Part shown: positions 1 through 7,606 of the stretch, in pieces
How the letters are laid out: the number at the start of each line of letters is the position of its first letter
Position numbering within the stretch: position 1 is the first letter of the stretch
Assembly (NCBI GenBank): GCA_913056475.1
Contig: CAJXMS010000017.1
Span: 1-15,280 of the forward strand
Length of the DNA stretch: 15,280 nucleotides
Direction: 5' to 3'
Source of the DNA: an uncultured Bacteroidota bacterium
Lineage (GTDB): Bacteria > Bacteroidota > Bacteroidia > Flavobacteriales > Schleiferiaceae
Made by a program: the position numbers and the translations under genes
The notes under the pieces: generated by a model
What the model was told of the DNA's origin: nothing
Database searches by the model: none
The model's input: the letters and a program-made list of their open reading frames with translations, nothing else

Positions 1-2
1 GC

Positions 3-2246
3 ACTACCAAAGATCAATATGAAAATAAACCCATTAGGGAGGCGGTACTAAGTTATATAGACCCAGCCGCATTTTATGGACTTGGGTATTTCGGAGGAAT
101 TTCCGCTGTAGATGGAGGAACTCCAACGATTCATACCAAAACTTCCATTTATCAAAACCTATTAACAGATTCCGGAAATAGCGTCATTCGATTTAAGAAT
201 TACAGAAAACTATATGTGGATTTAAGATCCAATGCGGGAGTTTCTAAGAACTTCTATCAAAGCGACTACGTCTACAACCTTGATGATTTTACTTTTACCG
301 GGGAAAGTGCTGGTGGCGTTTCCAAATCCTTCGGATCCAACTACTGGCCACTGTTGATAGTTCATGATGCGGACCACCCTTCTGTAAGTACCCTTCCTAA
401 TCATAATGTAACAGGACTGGTGTTTTCTTTTCCCAAAACTAGTGCTTCAGTACTCACGGTATCAATATTTTTAGGGACGGGCTTTAAATGGAAAAGTGTA
501 GAGAACAAACTTGTAAAAAACCCTAAAAATAAAGCACGAATTATAACTGATCCAGAAATACTTGATGTTCCTGGTACAACACCCTCGTCCACTTTAATTT
601 CGGATAATAAATTGAAAATTGGACTACCTTATAATGGCGGTTTAGGCGCATTTTATTTAAGATTACAGGCATTTGAAGAAACTGGTACATCATCTTCTGT
701 AAACTTTGTTCCAGAAAATCACTTGGATACTCTTTTTATTGTTCCTGCTACAGAAAAGACCGTTTCAACGAATGAACTTTATATTGAAAAGACGGGGCAC
801 CTACAGTATGTAGAGCATCCAGAGAATAATTTTAAAGCTATCTATGAACTTGGAATAGCCTGGGAAGAAAGCCGCGTAATCTTTTTTGCCATGCCCATTG
901 CTATTGAAAATCCAGAAAATGGCTTCAATATTCCCATGTCATTTGATGAAAACCTCTACCTAAGGGGGAGTTTCTATAGACTAGGCGAACAATGGATTAA
1001 TGGTATTAGGATAGCCAAGCATGAACTTGACCTACCTTCAGGCAATGTTCCATTACTGCGGTATCAAGAGAAGCTTTTCACCGACTACTGGAAAAGCAGT
1101 GAGAAAGATATGCTTAGCTTAGCAATGAGTAGAACTGAATATCAAGGGTTGATGTTACGTATTAATAATAACAATTACGATGCAGCTATACATCCTATTT
1201 TCTTGACCTTCGATAAAACTCAGGCTACTGACAACAATGGCGTAGATTACTATGACGCTAATCTGGGTTTTGAAGGCTATGTAGATGACCAAATATCTAC
1301 TATACAGGTTAGCGCGATGACCACCGGTACTGACTTTTATTCCTTGGATGAATATTTATATTCCTCACCTGATGCAGGGAATGAAGAAGGTGCTGAGATC
1401 ACGGCTTTTTCCACTTTTTATGATGGGGATTATTCAGTGACTTTTTCATCCACTTTAGCGCAGGAACTGACAAATAGCGGGAAAGGAGGTGTGTTTTCAA
1501 ATGCTACTAAAACCCATTTTTATCAAAAAAACATGAAGAGTATCCAGAGTAGTGCAAAAGCGCTAAAAGTAAATTTTGATATTACCGATTCATGGCCCGA
1601 AAAAGGAAAAAGTGCCAAAGCCACGACCTATCATCCTGGCTCGATGTTTGGGTCTACTCAATTGCCAGGAGACACAATCACTATCATTTTTAAGAAATCA
1701 TTTGTCCAAGGCTCATCCACAATCTCTTTTGTTAAGACTTTATATCACGAAATACTTCACGCATACGTCAATAAACTACTTCAAAATGCGGAGGACTTGC
1801 AAAGAGACCTCCCAGGTATCTATGACTTTTATTGTCGATTTGGTGTCGATGACAAAGCTCCAGAAAGAAGTTACGCTCATAACTACATGGCAGCAATCCA
1901 GTTTCAGGAATTGGTAAATGGAATTAGGGCGTACGATAAAATTACTCAAGTAACTAGACCAAATGGCACAGTAAGTTATAATGACATTTTCAATAATAAT
2001 TTACCTGAAACTAAATCTTACACGGCATCTGATTTTTATCGAGCGCTAGCCTGGAATGGTCTACAGCTAACACGTGTATGGAGGGAATTTGCAAGGAAGA
2101 ACCGTGATAAGATTCAAATCTATATAGCGATAGGCTTTAATGAAGCAACGGGCTCTTCATACACTACTCATTTCCCAATTTATGCTGAGTATGATCTTGA
2201 TGACTTTGACTATCCTTTGGTACCAACACCAAATGTATGCAATTAA
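3..2246 (+). CDS. Large protein with C-terminal HExxH metallopeptidase-like region (5' end outside window)
   Basis: The frame is open to the left edge, so the gene starts upstream. The GTG at 216 is only an internal codon. 747 residues are visible. Near the C terminus is HEILH (codons 1746-1760), a zincin-type zinc site, followed about 40 residues later by HNYMA (from 1878) and then ALAWNGL (2043-2063). From memory, the order HExxH ... HxxMA ... LAWxGL recurs in C-terminal SprT-like metallopeptidase domains of large Bacteroidota proteins, some of them toxin-like; the second His would be the third zinc ligand. The long N-terminal part is rich in beta-prone, Asn/Ser/Thr-containing sequence and I do not recognise it. 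Codon use is AT-rich, unlike the core genes from 3601 on. The next gene is coupled by TAATG, suggesting a functional pair such as toxin and immunity protein. That the ORF is real is near certain; peptidase activity is likely; the toxin role is a guess. Confidence 0.8.
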   Translation, partial: TTKDQYENKPIREAVLSYIDPAAFYGLGYFGGISAVDGGTPTIHTKTSIYQNLLTDSGNSVIRFKNYRKLYVDLRSNAGVSKNFYQSDYVYNLDDFTFTGESAGGVSKSFGSNYWPLLIVHDADHPSVSTLPNHNVTGLVFSFPKTSASVLTVSIFLGTGFKWKSVENKLVKNPKNKARIITDPEILDVPGTTPSSTLISDNKLKIGLPYNGGLGAFYLRLQAFEETGTSSSVNFVPENHLDTLFIVPATEKTVSTNELYIEKTGHLQYVEHPENNFKAIYELGIAWEESRVIFFAMPIAIENPENGFNIPMSFDENLYLRGSFYRLGEQWINGIRIAKHELDLPSGNVPLLRYQEKLFTDYWKSSEKDMLSLAMSRTEYQGLMLRINNNNYDAAIHPIFLTFDKTQATDNNGVDYYDANLGFEGYVDDQISTIQVSAMTTGTDFYSLDEYLYSSPDAGNEEGAEITAFSTFYDGDYSVTFSSTLAQELTNSGKGGVFSNATKTHFYQKNMKSIQSSAKALKVNFDITDSWPEKGKSAKATTYHPGSMFGSTQLPGDTITIIFKKSFVQGSSTISFVKTLYHEILHAYVNKLLQNAEDLQRDLPGIYDFYCRFGVDDKAPERSYAHNYMAAIQFQELVNGIRAYDKITQVTRPNGTVSYNDIFNNNLPETKSYTASDFYRALAWNGLQLTRVWREFARKNRDKIQIYIAIGFNEATGSSYTTHFPIYAEYDLDDFDYPLVPTPNVCN

Positions 2247-3454
2247 TGACCAAAATAAGCCTCACATTACTATCTTCTTTTATTATATTTATTGGAAATT
2301 GCAAAGCGCAAAATTCTGGTGATCTGTATATTGTTAATGTTGAAATTGACACTGTTTTCAGTAGGCTTAATGATAATAGATGTTGTTCATATTGCCAAAG
2401 GAGAAATTATAGGTCGCTACAAAGTCAAGAATATCTAAAAGTAGCTAAGAAAAAGAAGCATTTTAACATTGGTGATAATCCGACACCAAATATTCTTACA
2501 AACAACGCAACAAAAGAGGGTGCTACAACCTTGAAGGAGGACACCATAATGTTGAAAGGAAAGGTTAGCTATCTCTTTTTTTGGAAGGACGATTATGTTT
2601 TTGTGTGCGCATATGATACTGTTGTAGATGGTCTCACAGGGAAGCATAAAACAGTTAATCTTGACAGTGTTATCAAGGAACCAAGAAGGCTTAAATATAA
2701 ACCTTTTGTTTCAAATTCTATACAAAGAAAGTTCAAAGCCTCTTTTATTGACAAGGAAACTGGAATACGACCAATGACTTATCAATGGAGTCAAAATCCT
2801 GAGGCTGGATCTGTGAACATAATCGGAGTAGATTTTTCGAAGAAATGTCAAGATCTTAACGAGGATCCTTTGACTGGTTTGTATATAATCAGTGATTCAA
2901 TTGAACAAGAGGGATCTATTAATTTTCTAATATCTCATTCATATTTCTCGAATGCACTTTTCATTAAACCATTAAAGTATTGGCTTTTTTTAAAATCAGA
3001 ACTGGCATATAGATTCAAACAGCGAACAATTTCTGACACTCTATCTTTAAAAGTTGCCGGTTCAAAGCTTAATAGTCAGTATGTCAGAAGATGTTTTCAA
3101 CTGGTAGCCTTTGGTTTAGGAAATGATAAGGACATTTTATTAAAGAACCATCTGTTTATAGACCGAAACGTATATGGGGAATTCGAATGCATGCTGCCTG
3201 GGACCTGCATACCTACTATTGATCCATTCCATGATAAATTAAATATGGAGAAGTCAGTATCGATTGGTCGTAATACAATCTTTCGCACAAAAGCTTTTAG
3301 TTGTAAAAATCTGTTAGCAATAAACCCAAAATTAGAAACGGTTAATAGCCTTCATTATTTGCCAATGGTCTATTTTTTGCCAAGTTATTTTGATGTCAAA
3401 ACTATCAATGGTTTGAGCAAGGAGGATTTTATAAAAGAACAATGTAAAAATTAA
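2246..3454 (+). CDS. Secreted protein of unknown function, coupled to upstream gene
   Basis: A 402-residue protein I do not recognise. The ATG at 2246 shares its A with the stop codon of the preceding gene (TAATG), the usual arrangement for translational coupling. An in-frame ATG at 2237 would overlap by 10 bases and is the alternative start. The N terminus is a signal peptide: Lys3, a hydrophobic stretch at about residues 4-17, then NCKA-QN with probable signal peptidase I cleavage after Ala21. Cys19 is preceded by IGN, a poor lipobox, so a lipoprotein is less likely. A Cys cluster, CCSYC, lies at residues 46-50 of the precursor. No catalytic motif stands out. Composition is AT-rich like the gene before it. 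Context suggests an envelope-located partner of the metallopeptidase-like protein, perhaps an immunity or inhibitor protein; this is inference from gene order only. Confidence 0.75.
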   Translation: MTKISLTLLSSFIIFIGNCKAQNSGDLYIVNVEIDTVFSRLNDNRCCSYCQRRNYRSLQSQEYLKVAKKKKHFNIGDNPTPNILTNNATKEGATTLKEDTIMLKGKVSYLFFWKDDYVFVCAYDTVVDGLTGKHKTVNLDSVIKEPRRLKYKPFVSNSIQRKFKASFIDKETGIRPMTYQWSQNPEAGSVNIIGVDFSKKCQDLNEDPLTGLYIISDSIEQEGSINFLISHSYFSNALFIKPLKYWLFLKSELAYRFKQRTISDTLSLKVAGSKLNSQYVRRCFQLVAFGLGNDKDILLKNHLFIDRNVYGEFECMLPGTCIPTIDPFHDKLNMEKSVSIGRNTIFRTKAFSCKNLLAINPKLETVNSLHYLPMVYFLPSYFDVKTINGLSKEDFIKEQCKN

Positions 3455-3600
3455 GATTATGCCCACACCAGCCACTCGTCAATATCCTCTCTTAACCGCA
3501 ATAATTTGAAAAATACGGCTTTTCCCAATAGCAAACTTACCTAAGATGGCTCCTTACACCCCTCAGCGAACCCCCATCCCCCCAAACGGTTGTATGGGCA

Positions 3601-5229
3601 ATGGAAGTAAACCATAAAGACAACAAGCTTTCCGAAGCCTACGAGCGGTTTATCCGTTTTGGCGGTGTACTGGATAAACCCACCCGCCGCTACCTGGTGG
3701 CCTACCTGCATCAGCTGCTCACCGGCCGGGAATGGGAAGACACCGACGCGCTGCAGCCTTCCTATTTCCACTACTTCCGCGACGCCCTGAACGACCTCTT
3801 TGAAGACCCCGACCTCCAGCGCCTGGCCCGCCAAAACCAGGTTCTGGGCCAACAAATCGTAGCCGATACCCTCCAGTGGTTTCGCAAAACTTACGGCCAG
3901 GTAGCCGCCAAGCACCCCTACGAAGACGAAGAGCGGGAATTGGAAAGCTGGGGCGTGCGCCACCTGCGGCAGTTTGTCCGCAGCTACGCCTTCCTCATCC
4001 AGAAAGTCAGCAGTTACTACCCCCGGGAAGAGCTGGACCCCAGCTTTCACCGGCAAAAATTTCAAGCCCTCATCGGCGAGCAGGACTATCAGCAGCTCTC
4101 GGCCGATACCACCCAAGCCATAGAGCGGGTGCTCAAAGACCTCTTGGCCCAATGGGACGCCCGCCTCCAGGCCAAGATCCTCCAATTCCAGATGCGGAAG
4201 CTCCAGGAGGAAAAGGAGCAGTACAAGGAAAAGCTGGAAGCCAAGGTGCAGGAATACCAAAAGCTTACCGAACTGGTGCAACCCTTTACCGAGCACATCA
4301 GCCGCTACTGGGACATGAGCCGCGCCCTCTGGGAAGACAGCACCCTGGACCTGGTAGAGGCCTACGACCAGCTCCTGGAAAATGAAGACGAACTGCGCCG
4401 CCTGGCCGAGCTCCTGGGCCGCCTGCGCCAGGCGGAGCTGGAAACCGAAGAGGAGCTCTACGAGAAAAAGGTGGTGCGCCAGGAATGGGCCCCCGATCCC
4501 AATCTGCGCTCGGAAATCGTGGGTGTGCGCAGCGGCGATGACCTCAACAATGTGTTGCCTACCGAGGTGGCCCTTTTTGGAGAGCCCACCGAGTGGAATT
4601 TCCTCAAGCGCTTTGCCGAGGAGCAACTCCAGGTAAACCGCTACGAAGACCAACGCCTCATCAGCAGCAACCGGGTGTACAGCGAACGCTACCAAAAGGT
4701 AAAGCAGAAGGAAAAAGGCCCCTTCATCGTCTGCGTAGATACCAGTGGCAGCATGGAGGGCGAACCGGAGCGCATCGCCAAGGTGCTCTGCTTCGGCATC
4801 CTCAAGATGGCGGCCCGGGAAAACCGCGCCGCTTACCTGGTCAATTTCAGCAGCGGCGTGCATACCATCGACCTCTACAATCTGGTCAATAGCATAGACG
4901 AAGTGGCCGCCTTCCTGCAGAAAAGCTTCCACGGCGGCACCGACATCAGCCTGGCGCTCAACGAAGCCCTCACCCAGCTCGAAACCCATCACTACCGCGA
5001 TGCCGACGTACTGGTGATCTCCGACTTTATCATGTACGCCCTCAGCGCTGATTTACAGCAACGCATGGAGCAGCAGCAGCACCATCAGGGCACCCAGTTT
5101 CACAGCCTCATCATCACTGATCAGGCCAATGAGGAAGTGATCCGTCAGTTTGACAACGTCTGGAGCTACCATCCGGAGGAAAAGCAGCTCATGCGAGAGC
5201 TGGAGCGGGATATGCGCAGCATCGTATAA
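3601..5229 (+). CDS. viaA: ViaA-like von Willebrand factor A domain protein
   Basis: A 542-residue cytosolic protein. The C-terminal third is a VWA domain with a complete MIDAS metal site: DTSGS at residues 380-384, Thr447 in HGGTD and Asp475 in ISDF. The stretch after DTSGSM, with GEPERIAKVLCFGI, matches the ViaA/YehP type of VWA protein. The N-terminal part is helical, with a charged coiled-coil-like segment at about residues 190-230. In enterobacteria ViaA binds and stimulates the MoxR-type AAA+ ATPase RavA, and the pair has been linked to respiratory complexes and aminoglycoside sensitivity. No ravA/moxR gene is visible: the upstream neighbour is AT-rich DNA of different composition. The ATG at 3601 is the first sensible start; another ATG at 3594 is out of frame and closes after a few codons. 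The gene ends just before a strong terminator. The family is confident; the partner and role here are inferred. Confidence 0.85.
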   Translation: MEVNHKDNKLSEAYERFIRFGGVLDKPTRRYLVAYLHQLLTGREWEDTDALQPSYFHYFRDALNDLFEDPDLQRLARQNQVLGQQIVADTLQWFRKTYGQVAAKHPYEDEERELESWGVRHLRQFVRSYAFLIQKVSSYYPREELDPSFHRQKFQALIGEQDYQQLSADTTQAIERVLKDLLAQWDARLQAKILQFQMRKLQEEKEQYKEKLEAKVQEYQKLTELVQPFTEHISRYWDMSRALWEDSTLDLVEAYDQLLENEDELRRLAELLGRLRQAELETEEELYEKKVVRQEWAPDPNLRSEIVGVRSGDDLNNVLPTEVALFGEPTEWNFLKRFAEEQLQVNRYEDQRLISSNRVYSERYQKVKQKEKGPFIVCVDTSGSMEGEPERIAKVLCFGILKMAARENRAAYLVNFSSGVHTIDLYNLVNSIDEVAAFLQKSFHGGTDISLALNEALTQLETHHYRDADVLVISDFIMYALSADLQQRMEQQQHHQGTQFHSLIITDQANEEVIRQFDNVWSYHPEEKQLMRELERDMRSIV

Positions 5230-5232
5230 ATC

Positions 5233-5273
5233 AAAAAAGCCGCCTGTGGTCCAGACCACAGCGCGGCTTTTTT
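5233..5273. terminator. Bidirectional intrinsic terminator
   Basis: AAAAAAGCCGC (5233-5243) pairs with GCGGCTTTTTT (5263-5273), and TGTGGT (5245-5250) pairs with ACCACA (5255-5260) around a CCAG loop. One base bulges between the two stems. A-rich and T-rich flanks make it work in both directions. It sits three bases after the viaA stop and seven bases from the 3' end of the convergent tRNA-Leu gene, so it probably ends both transcripts. Confidence 0.9.
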
Positions 5274-5280
5274 CGAAAAG

Positions 5281-5364
5281 TGCCCAGAGCCGGAGTCGAA
5301 CCGGCACGGGTGTTACCCCATTGGTGTTTGAGACCAACGCGTCTACCAATTCCGCCATCTGGGC
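5281..5364 (-). tRNA. tRNA-Leu (CAA anticodon)
   Basis: On the minus strand the acceptor stem is GCCCAGA (5364-5358) paired with TCTGGGC (5288-5282), followed by discriminator A (5281). The D arm carries GCGGAATTGGTAGACGC. The anticodon arm TTGGT-CTCAAAC-ACCAA gives anticodon CAA, reading UUG. A long class II variable arm (TGGGGTAACACCC) and a T arm CCGGTTCGACTCCGG complete a leucine tRNA. CCA is not encoded. The gene converges on viaA, shares its terminator, and has a promoter-like box about 18 bases upstream of the mature 5' end. Confidence 0.97.
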
Positions 5365-5381
5365 GCGGCTTTTGGCGGGCG

Positions 5382-5389
5382 CAAAGATA
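5382..5389 (-). promoter_or_regulatory. Bacteroidota -7 box for tRNA-Leu
   Basis: On the minus strand TATCTTTG fits the Bacteroidota sigma-70 consensus TAnnTTTG exactly. It lies 17 bases upstream of the tRNA-Leu 5' end, a normal spacing for a short tRNA leader. No clear TTG -33 element is visible at the expected distance. Confidence 0.65.
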
Positions 5390-5483
5390 ATCGTTTTTCC
5401 CGCCCTGCCTACCGGACGGGATGCTTCGCGCCTAGCAGGGCTCATTTGGCCGGCGGCCAAAAGTAAATCCGCCCGGCTGGCCC

Positions 5484-6014
5484 CTAATCCGTAAAGCGGG
5501 GATCCGTATCCATTACCTGGCCACAATTATCACAGCGGCGCAGTTCCTCCGAGTTATAAAAGGTCCGGAAGCGGGGGAGAAAGTCTTTTTCGATGTTGGT
5601 GAGCGGGAAGTAGGTCTCGTGCAGCAAGTGATTGCAGTGATCGCAGTACCAAAGCAGGCCGTCCTGATGCTCCGGCTGGCGGATGCGCTCCACCACCAGG
5701 CCGATGGAATTTTCCTCGCGCATGGGGCTGTGGGGCACCTCCGGGGGGAGGAGAAACATATCGCCGGGCCCCAGTTTCATATCCACCGGCTGGCCATTTT
5801 CCTGAATGCGCACGGTGATCTGGCCTTCCAGCTGGTAAAAGAGCTCTTCGGTCTGGTTGTAATGATAATCCTTGCGCGCATTGGGCCCGCCCACGATCAT
5901 AACGATGTAGTCCGTACCTTCGGGATAGAGGTTTTTGTTGCCCACCGGGGGCTTGAGGAGCGCACGGTTTTCTTCTATCCAGCGGGGGAGATTAAAAGGC
6001 TTTTGGAGGGCCAT
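5484..6014 (-). CDS. nbaC: 3-hydroxyanthranilate 3,4-dioxygenase
   Basis: A 176-residue cupin enzyme that opens the ring of 3-hydroxyanthranilate to 2-amino-3-carboxymuconate semialdehyde, the precursor of quinolinate in kynurenine-route NAD synthesis or an intermediate of tryptophan catabolism. The start at 6014 gives MALQKPFNLPRW and the normal family length; the frame could extend 18 codons upstream, but those residues do not look conserved. Catalytic iron ligands are His51, Glu57 and His95, with substrate-binding Arg47, Arg99 and Glu109 in the expected places. Two CxxC pairs (Cys124/Cys127 and Cys161/Cys164) form the rubredoxin-like second metal site of the bacterial enzymes. No other kynurenine-pathway gene is in view, so whether it serves NAD synthesis or degradation cannot be told. 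It is co-directional with the thioredoxin-like gene upstream, separated by a hairpin. Confidence 0.95.
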   Translation of the reverse strand: MALQKPFNLPRWIEENRALLKPPVGNKNLYPEGTDYIVMIVGGPNARKDYHYNQTEELFYQLEGQITVRIQENGQPVDMKLGPGDMFLLPPEVPHSPMREENSIGLVVERIRQPEHQDGLLWYCDHCNHLLHETYFPLTNIEKDFLPRFRTFYNSEELRRCDNCGQVMDTDPRFTD

Positions 6015-6039
6015 ACGGAAACGATGTTTTTTTGAAAAT

Positions 6040-6066
6040 GCCGGGGCTCGTTCAGCCCCATCCGGC
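6040..6066 (-). terminator. Hairpin between thioredoxin-like gene and dioxygenase
   Basis: On the minus strand GGGGCT (6059-6054) and AGCCCC (6048-6043) form a stem with a five-base loop. GCC and GGC extend it beyond a four-base bulge, and ATTTTC follows. This may be a weak terminator for the upstream thioredoxin-like gene or a leader hairpin of the dioxygenase mRNA. A near-consensus -7 box, TATTTTCG on the minus strand (6075-6068), lies just upstream and would put the hairpin in the dioxygenase leader. Confidence 0.45.
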
Positions 6067-6138
6067 ACGAAAATAAGGAAAACCGCACAGCTGGCCCCCC
6101 GCCGGCCCGCAAGTCACTCCCCGGGGGCGGTACTCCCC

Positions 6139-6462
6139 TCAGCCGTGGCTAAAAAAAGCTTCGTAGGGCCGCCAGATTTCTTCCCGCCAGCGGGCCAGCG
6201 CTATATGACCATTGGCCCGGCTCACCTCCCGCCCGTCTATAAAAACCAAAAGTCCCGGCACGCTCAGCATGCGGAGCTGTCCGGCCAGCGCCGCGCTTTC
6301 CCGGGCGTTTACCTTCACCAAGCGTAAGGCCGGAAAGGCTTCTTCCTGCAGGGCCTGTACCTTGGGCCACAGGGCGCCACACACGGCACACTGGGGCGTA
6401 TAAAAATAAAGCAGTACGGCCGGCGTTTCGGTCCGCAAGCTTTGCCATTCCGCTAGCGTCAT
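6139..6462 (-). CDS. Small thioredoxin-like protein
   Basis: A 107-residue thioredoxin-fold protein without a signal peptide, so probably cytosolic. The redox site is CAVC (Cys25-Cys28), preceded by YFYTPQ in the place of the usual WAxW. The cis-proline is Pro69 in SVPG, followed by the strand LLVFIDGRE. The active-site dipeptide Ala-Val differs from the Gly-Pro of classical thioredoxin, which would alter redox potential and partner choice, as in many bacterial thioredoxin family proteins. It lies downstream of the SRP RNA and upstream of the 3-hydroxyanthranilate dioxygenase on the same strand, about 125 bases from the latter. Function is known only at fold level: dithiol-disulfide exchange, partner unknown. 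Confidence 0.85.
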   Translation of the reverse strand: MTLAEWQSLRTETPAVLLYFYTPQCAVCGALWPKVQALQEEAFPALRLVKVNARESAALAGQLRMLSVPGLLVFIDGREVSRANGHIALARWREEIWRPYEAFFSHG

Positions 6463-6509
6463 CGCGCGCTTATTTAGGGTGGCCTGCCTCCGGCCTTGAC
6501 CTTTACGAA

Positions 6510-6620
6510 GGTAGGAATAAACCCGGAGCCCTGAGCAGCATTCCCTGCCTGGTGTTGCTTCCCTCCAGGCCGCTCGGCGGATGCCCGGCCGCGCTAGCCG
6601 CTCAACACCATCGGTGTGTC
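6510..6620 (-). ncRNA. ffs: Signal recognition particle RNA (4.5S-like)
   Basis: On the minus strand the segment around 6566-6556 reads GGAGGGAAGCA, aligning with the conserved tip of bacterial SRP RNA (E. coli GGAAGGAAGCA). The flanking GGCC before it and AGGCAGG after it also match. The tetraloop would be GGAG rather than GGAA. Nested pairing supports a folded RNA: TGAGCGGC (6604-6597) with GCTGCTCA (6539-6532), GCAT with ATGC inside that, and GCCTGG (6570-6565) with CCAGGC (6552-6547) near the tip. A small hairpin (ACACC/GGTGT, 6618-6606) lies at the 5' side. The RNA would bind Ffh and direct membrane protein insertion. The ends are approximate: neither promoter nor terminator is clear. 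Confidence 0.78.
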
Positions 6621-6708
6621 GCCCAACCGCCTGTAAGCAGGGGCGAGGTAAAACCGGAGGTGATACCCGTCACCGTGAAGCCGGAGCAGGCACCGCACTT
6701 TTGCCCCC

Positions 6709-7500
6709 ATGGAAATACTCGGATACGCACTTGCCATTGTAATGGGCATCACCCTCGGCCTTCTGGGCGGCGGGGGCTCCATTCTTACTGTCCCTATTCT
6801 CGTTTACGTTTTACGGCTAGACCCCGTTATCGCCACCGCCTACTCCCTTTTTGTGGTGGGCACCACTTCCGTGGTAGGAGGGCTGCGCAAAAGCGCCCAG
6901 GGCGAAGTCGAGTGGAAAACCGGCCTTCTCTTTGCGCTGCCCGCCCTCATTGCCGTCTTTTTTACCCGCTACACCCTGGTGCCCTGGCTACCCGACACCT
7001 GGTTTACCATCGGTGATTTCGTCTTCACCAAAAACATCGGCATTATGGTCTTCTTCGCCATTGTGATGCTCGGAGCCGCTTACTCCATGATTCGCGGCGG
7101 CATTGCCTCGGAAAAAGATGCGGCCAATGGTCCCAATATACCCATGATCCTACTTGAGGGCGGCGTAGTGGGCGTCGTTACCGGCCTGGTAGGCGCCGGC
7201 GGCGGCTTCCTCATCGTGCCCGCCCTGGTATTGCTCGTGGGCATGCCCATGAAAAAAGCAGTAGGCACCTCCCTGGTCATCATTGCCATCAAGAGCCTCA
7301 TCGGCTTCCTGGGCGACCTGGGCAGTGGCCGCGCCATTGACTGGCCCGTGCTGCTGCTCTTCACCGCTTTTTCCATTATTGGTATGTTCATCGGCATTTA
7401 CCTGGTCCGCTTTGTAAGCGCCCAGCAGCTCAAAAAAGGTTTTGGCTGGTTTGTCCTGCTGATGGGCATCGTGATCATGCTCACCGAGTTTCTGGCCTAA
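6709..7500 (+). CDS. tauE: TauE/SafE family sulfite/sulfonate exporter
   Basis: A 263-residue inner-membrane protein with about eight hydrophobic segments. It shows the family's two internally repeated half-domains: GLLGGGGSILTVP (residues 17-29) and GLVGAGGGFLIVP (159-171). TauE/SafE proteins move sulfur-containing anions such as sulfite or sulfoacetate out of the cell. The gene is followed 106 bases later by a CstB-like persulfide dioxygenase whose product would be sulfite or thiosulfate, which makes sulfite export the best guess for the substrate. It is transcribed divergently from the SRP RNA. Length is normal and no breaks are seen. Substrate assignment rests on context alone. Confidence 0.88.
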   Translation: MEILGYALAIVMGITLGLLGGGGSILTVPILVYVLRLDPVIATAYSLFVVGTTSVVGGLRKSAQGEVEWKTGLLFALPALIAVFFTRYTLVPWLPDTWFTIGDFVFTKNIGIMVFFAIVMLGAAYSMIRGGIASEKDAANGPNIPMILLEGGVVGVVTGLVGAGGGFLIVPALVLLVGMPMKKAVGTSLVIIAIKSLIGFLGDLGSGRAIDWPVLLLFTAFSIIGMFIGIYLVRFVSAQQLKKGFGWFVLLMGIVIMLTEFLA

Positions 7501-7507
7501 GGCCCCC

Positions 7508-7515
7508 CATCTTTG
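7508..7515 (+). promoter_or_regulatory. Candidate -7 box upstream of persulfide dioxygenase gene
   Basis: CATCTTTG differs by one base from the TAnnTTTG consensus. It lies just after the tauE stop codon and about 90 bases before the next start codon, with no evident TTG -33 element. The same octamer recurs upstream of the lipoprotein gene at 9263. It may allow the dioxygenase gene to be transcribed apart from tauE. Confidence 0.3.
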
Positions 7516-7606
7516 CCCGGCCTTTGATAGGCCTGCCGGCCAAATGTGATAAACCCCGGCCGCAAGTTTTTTCTTTTAATTTTAAAAACCCCAAAAATCC
7601 ATACCC

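Noticed and set aside
3541..4992. Long open frame of about 480 codons on the minus strand opposite viaA
   Set aside because: It is the antisense shadow of a GC-rich gene with a complete VWA domain; its product is low-complexity (Leu, Val, Gly, Phe, Ala) with no motif.
5053..5526. Minus-strand frame of 157 codons across the tRNA-Leu gene
   Set aside because: It spans a tRNA gene and a terminator and is antisense to the end of viaA.
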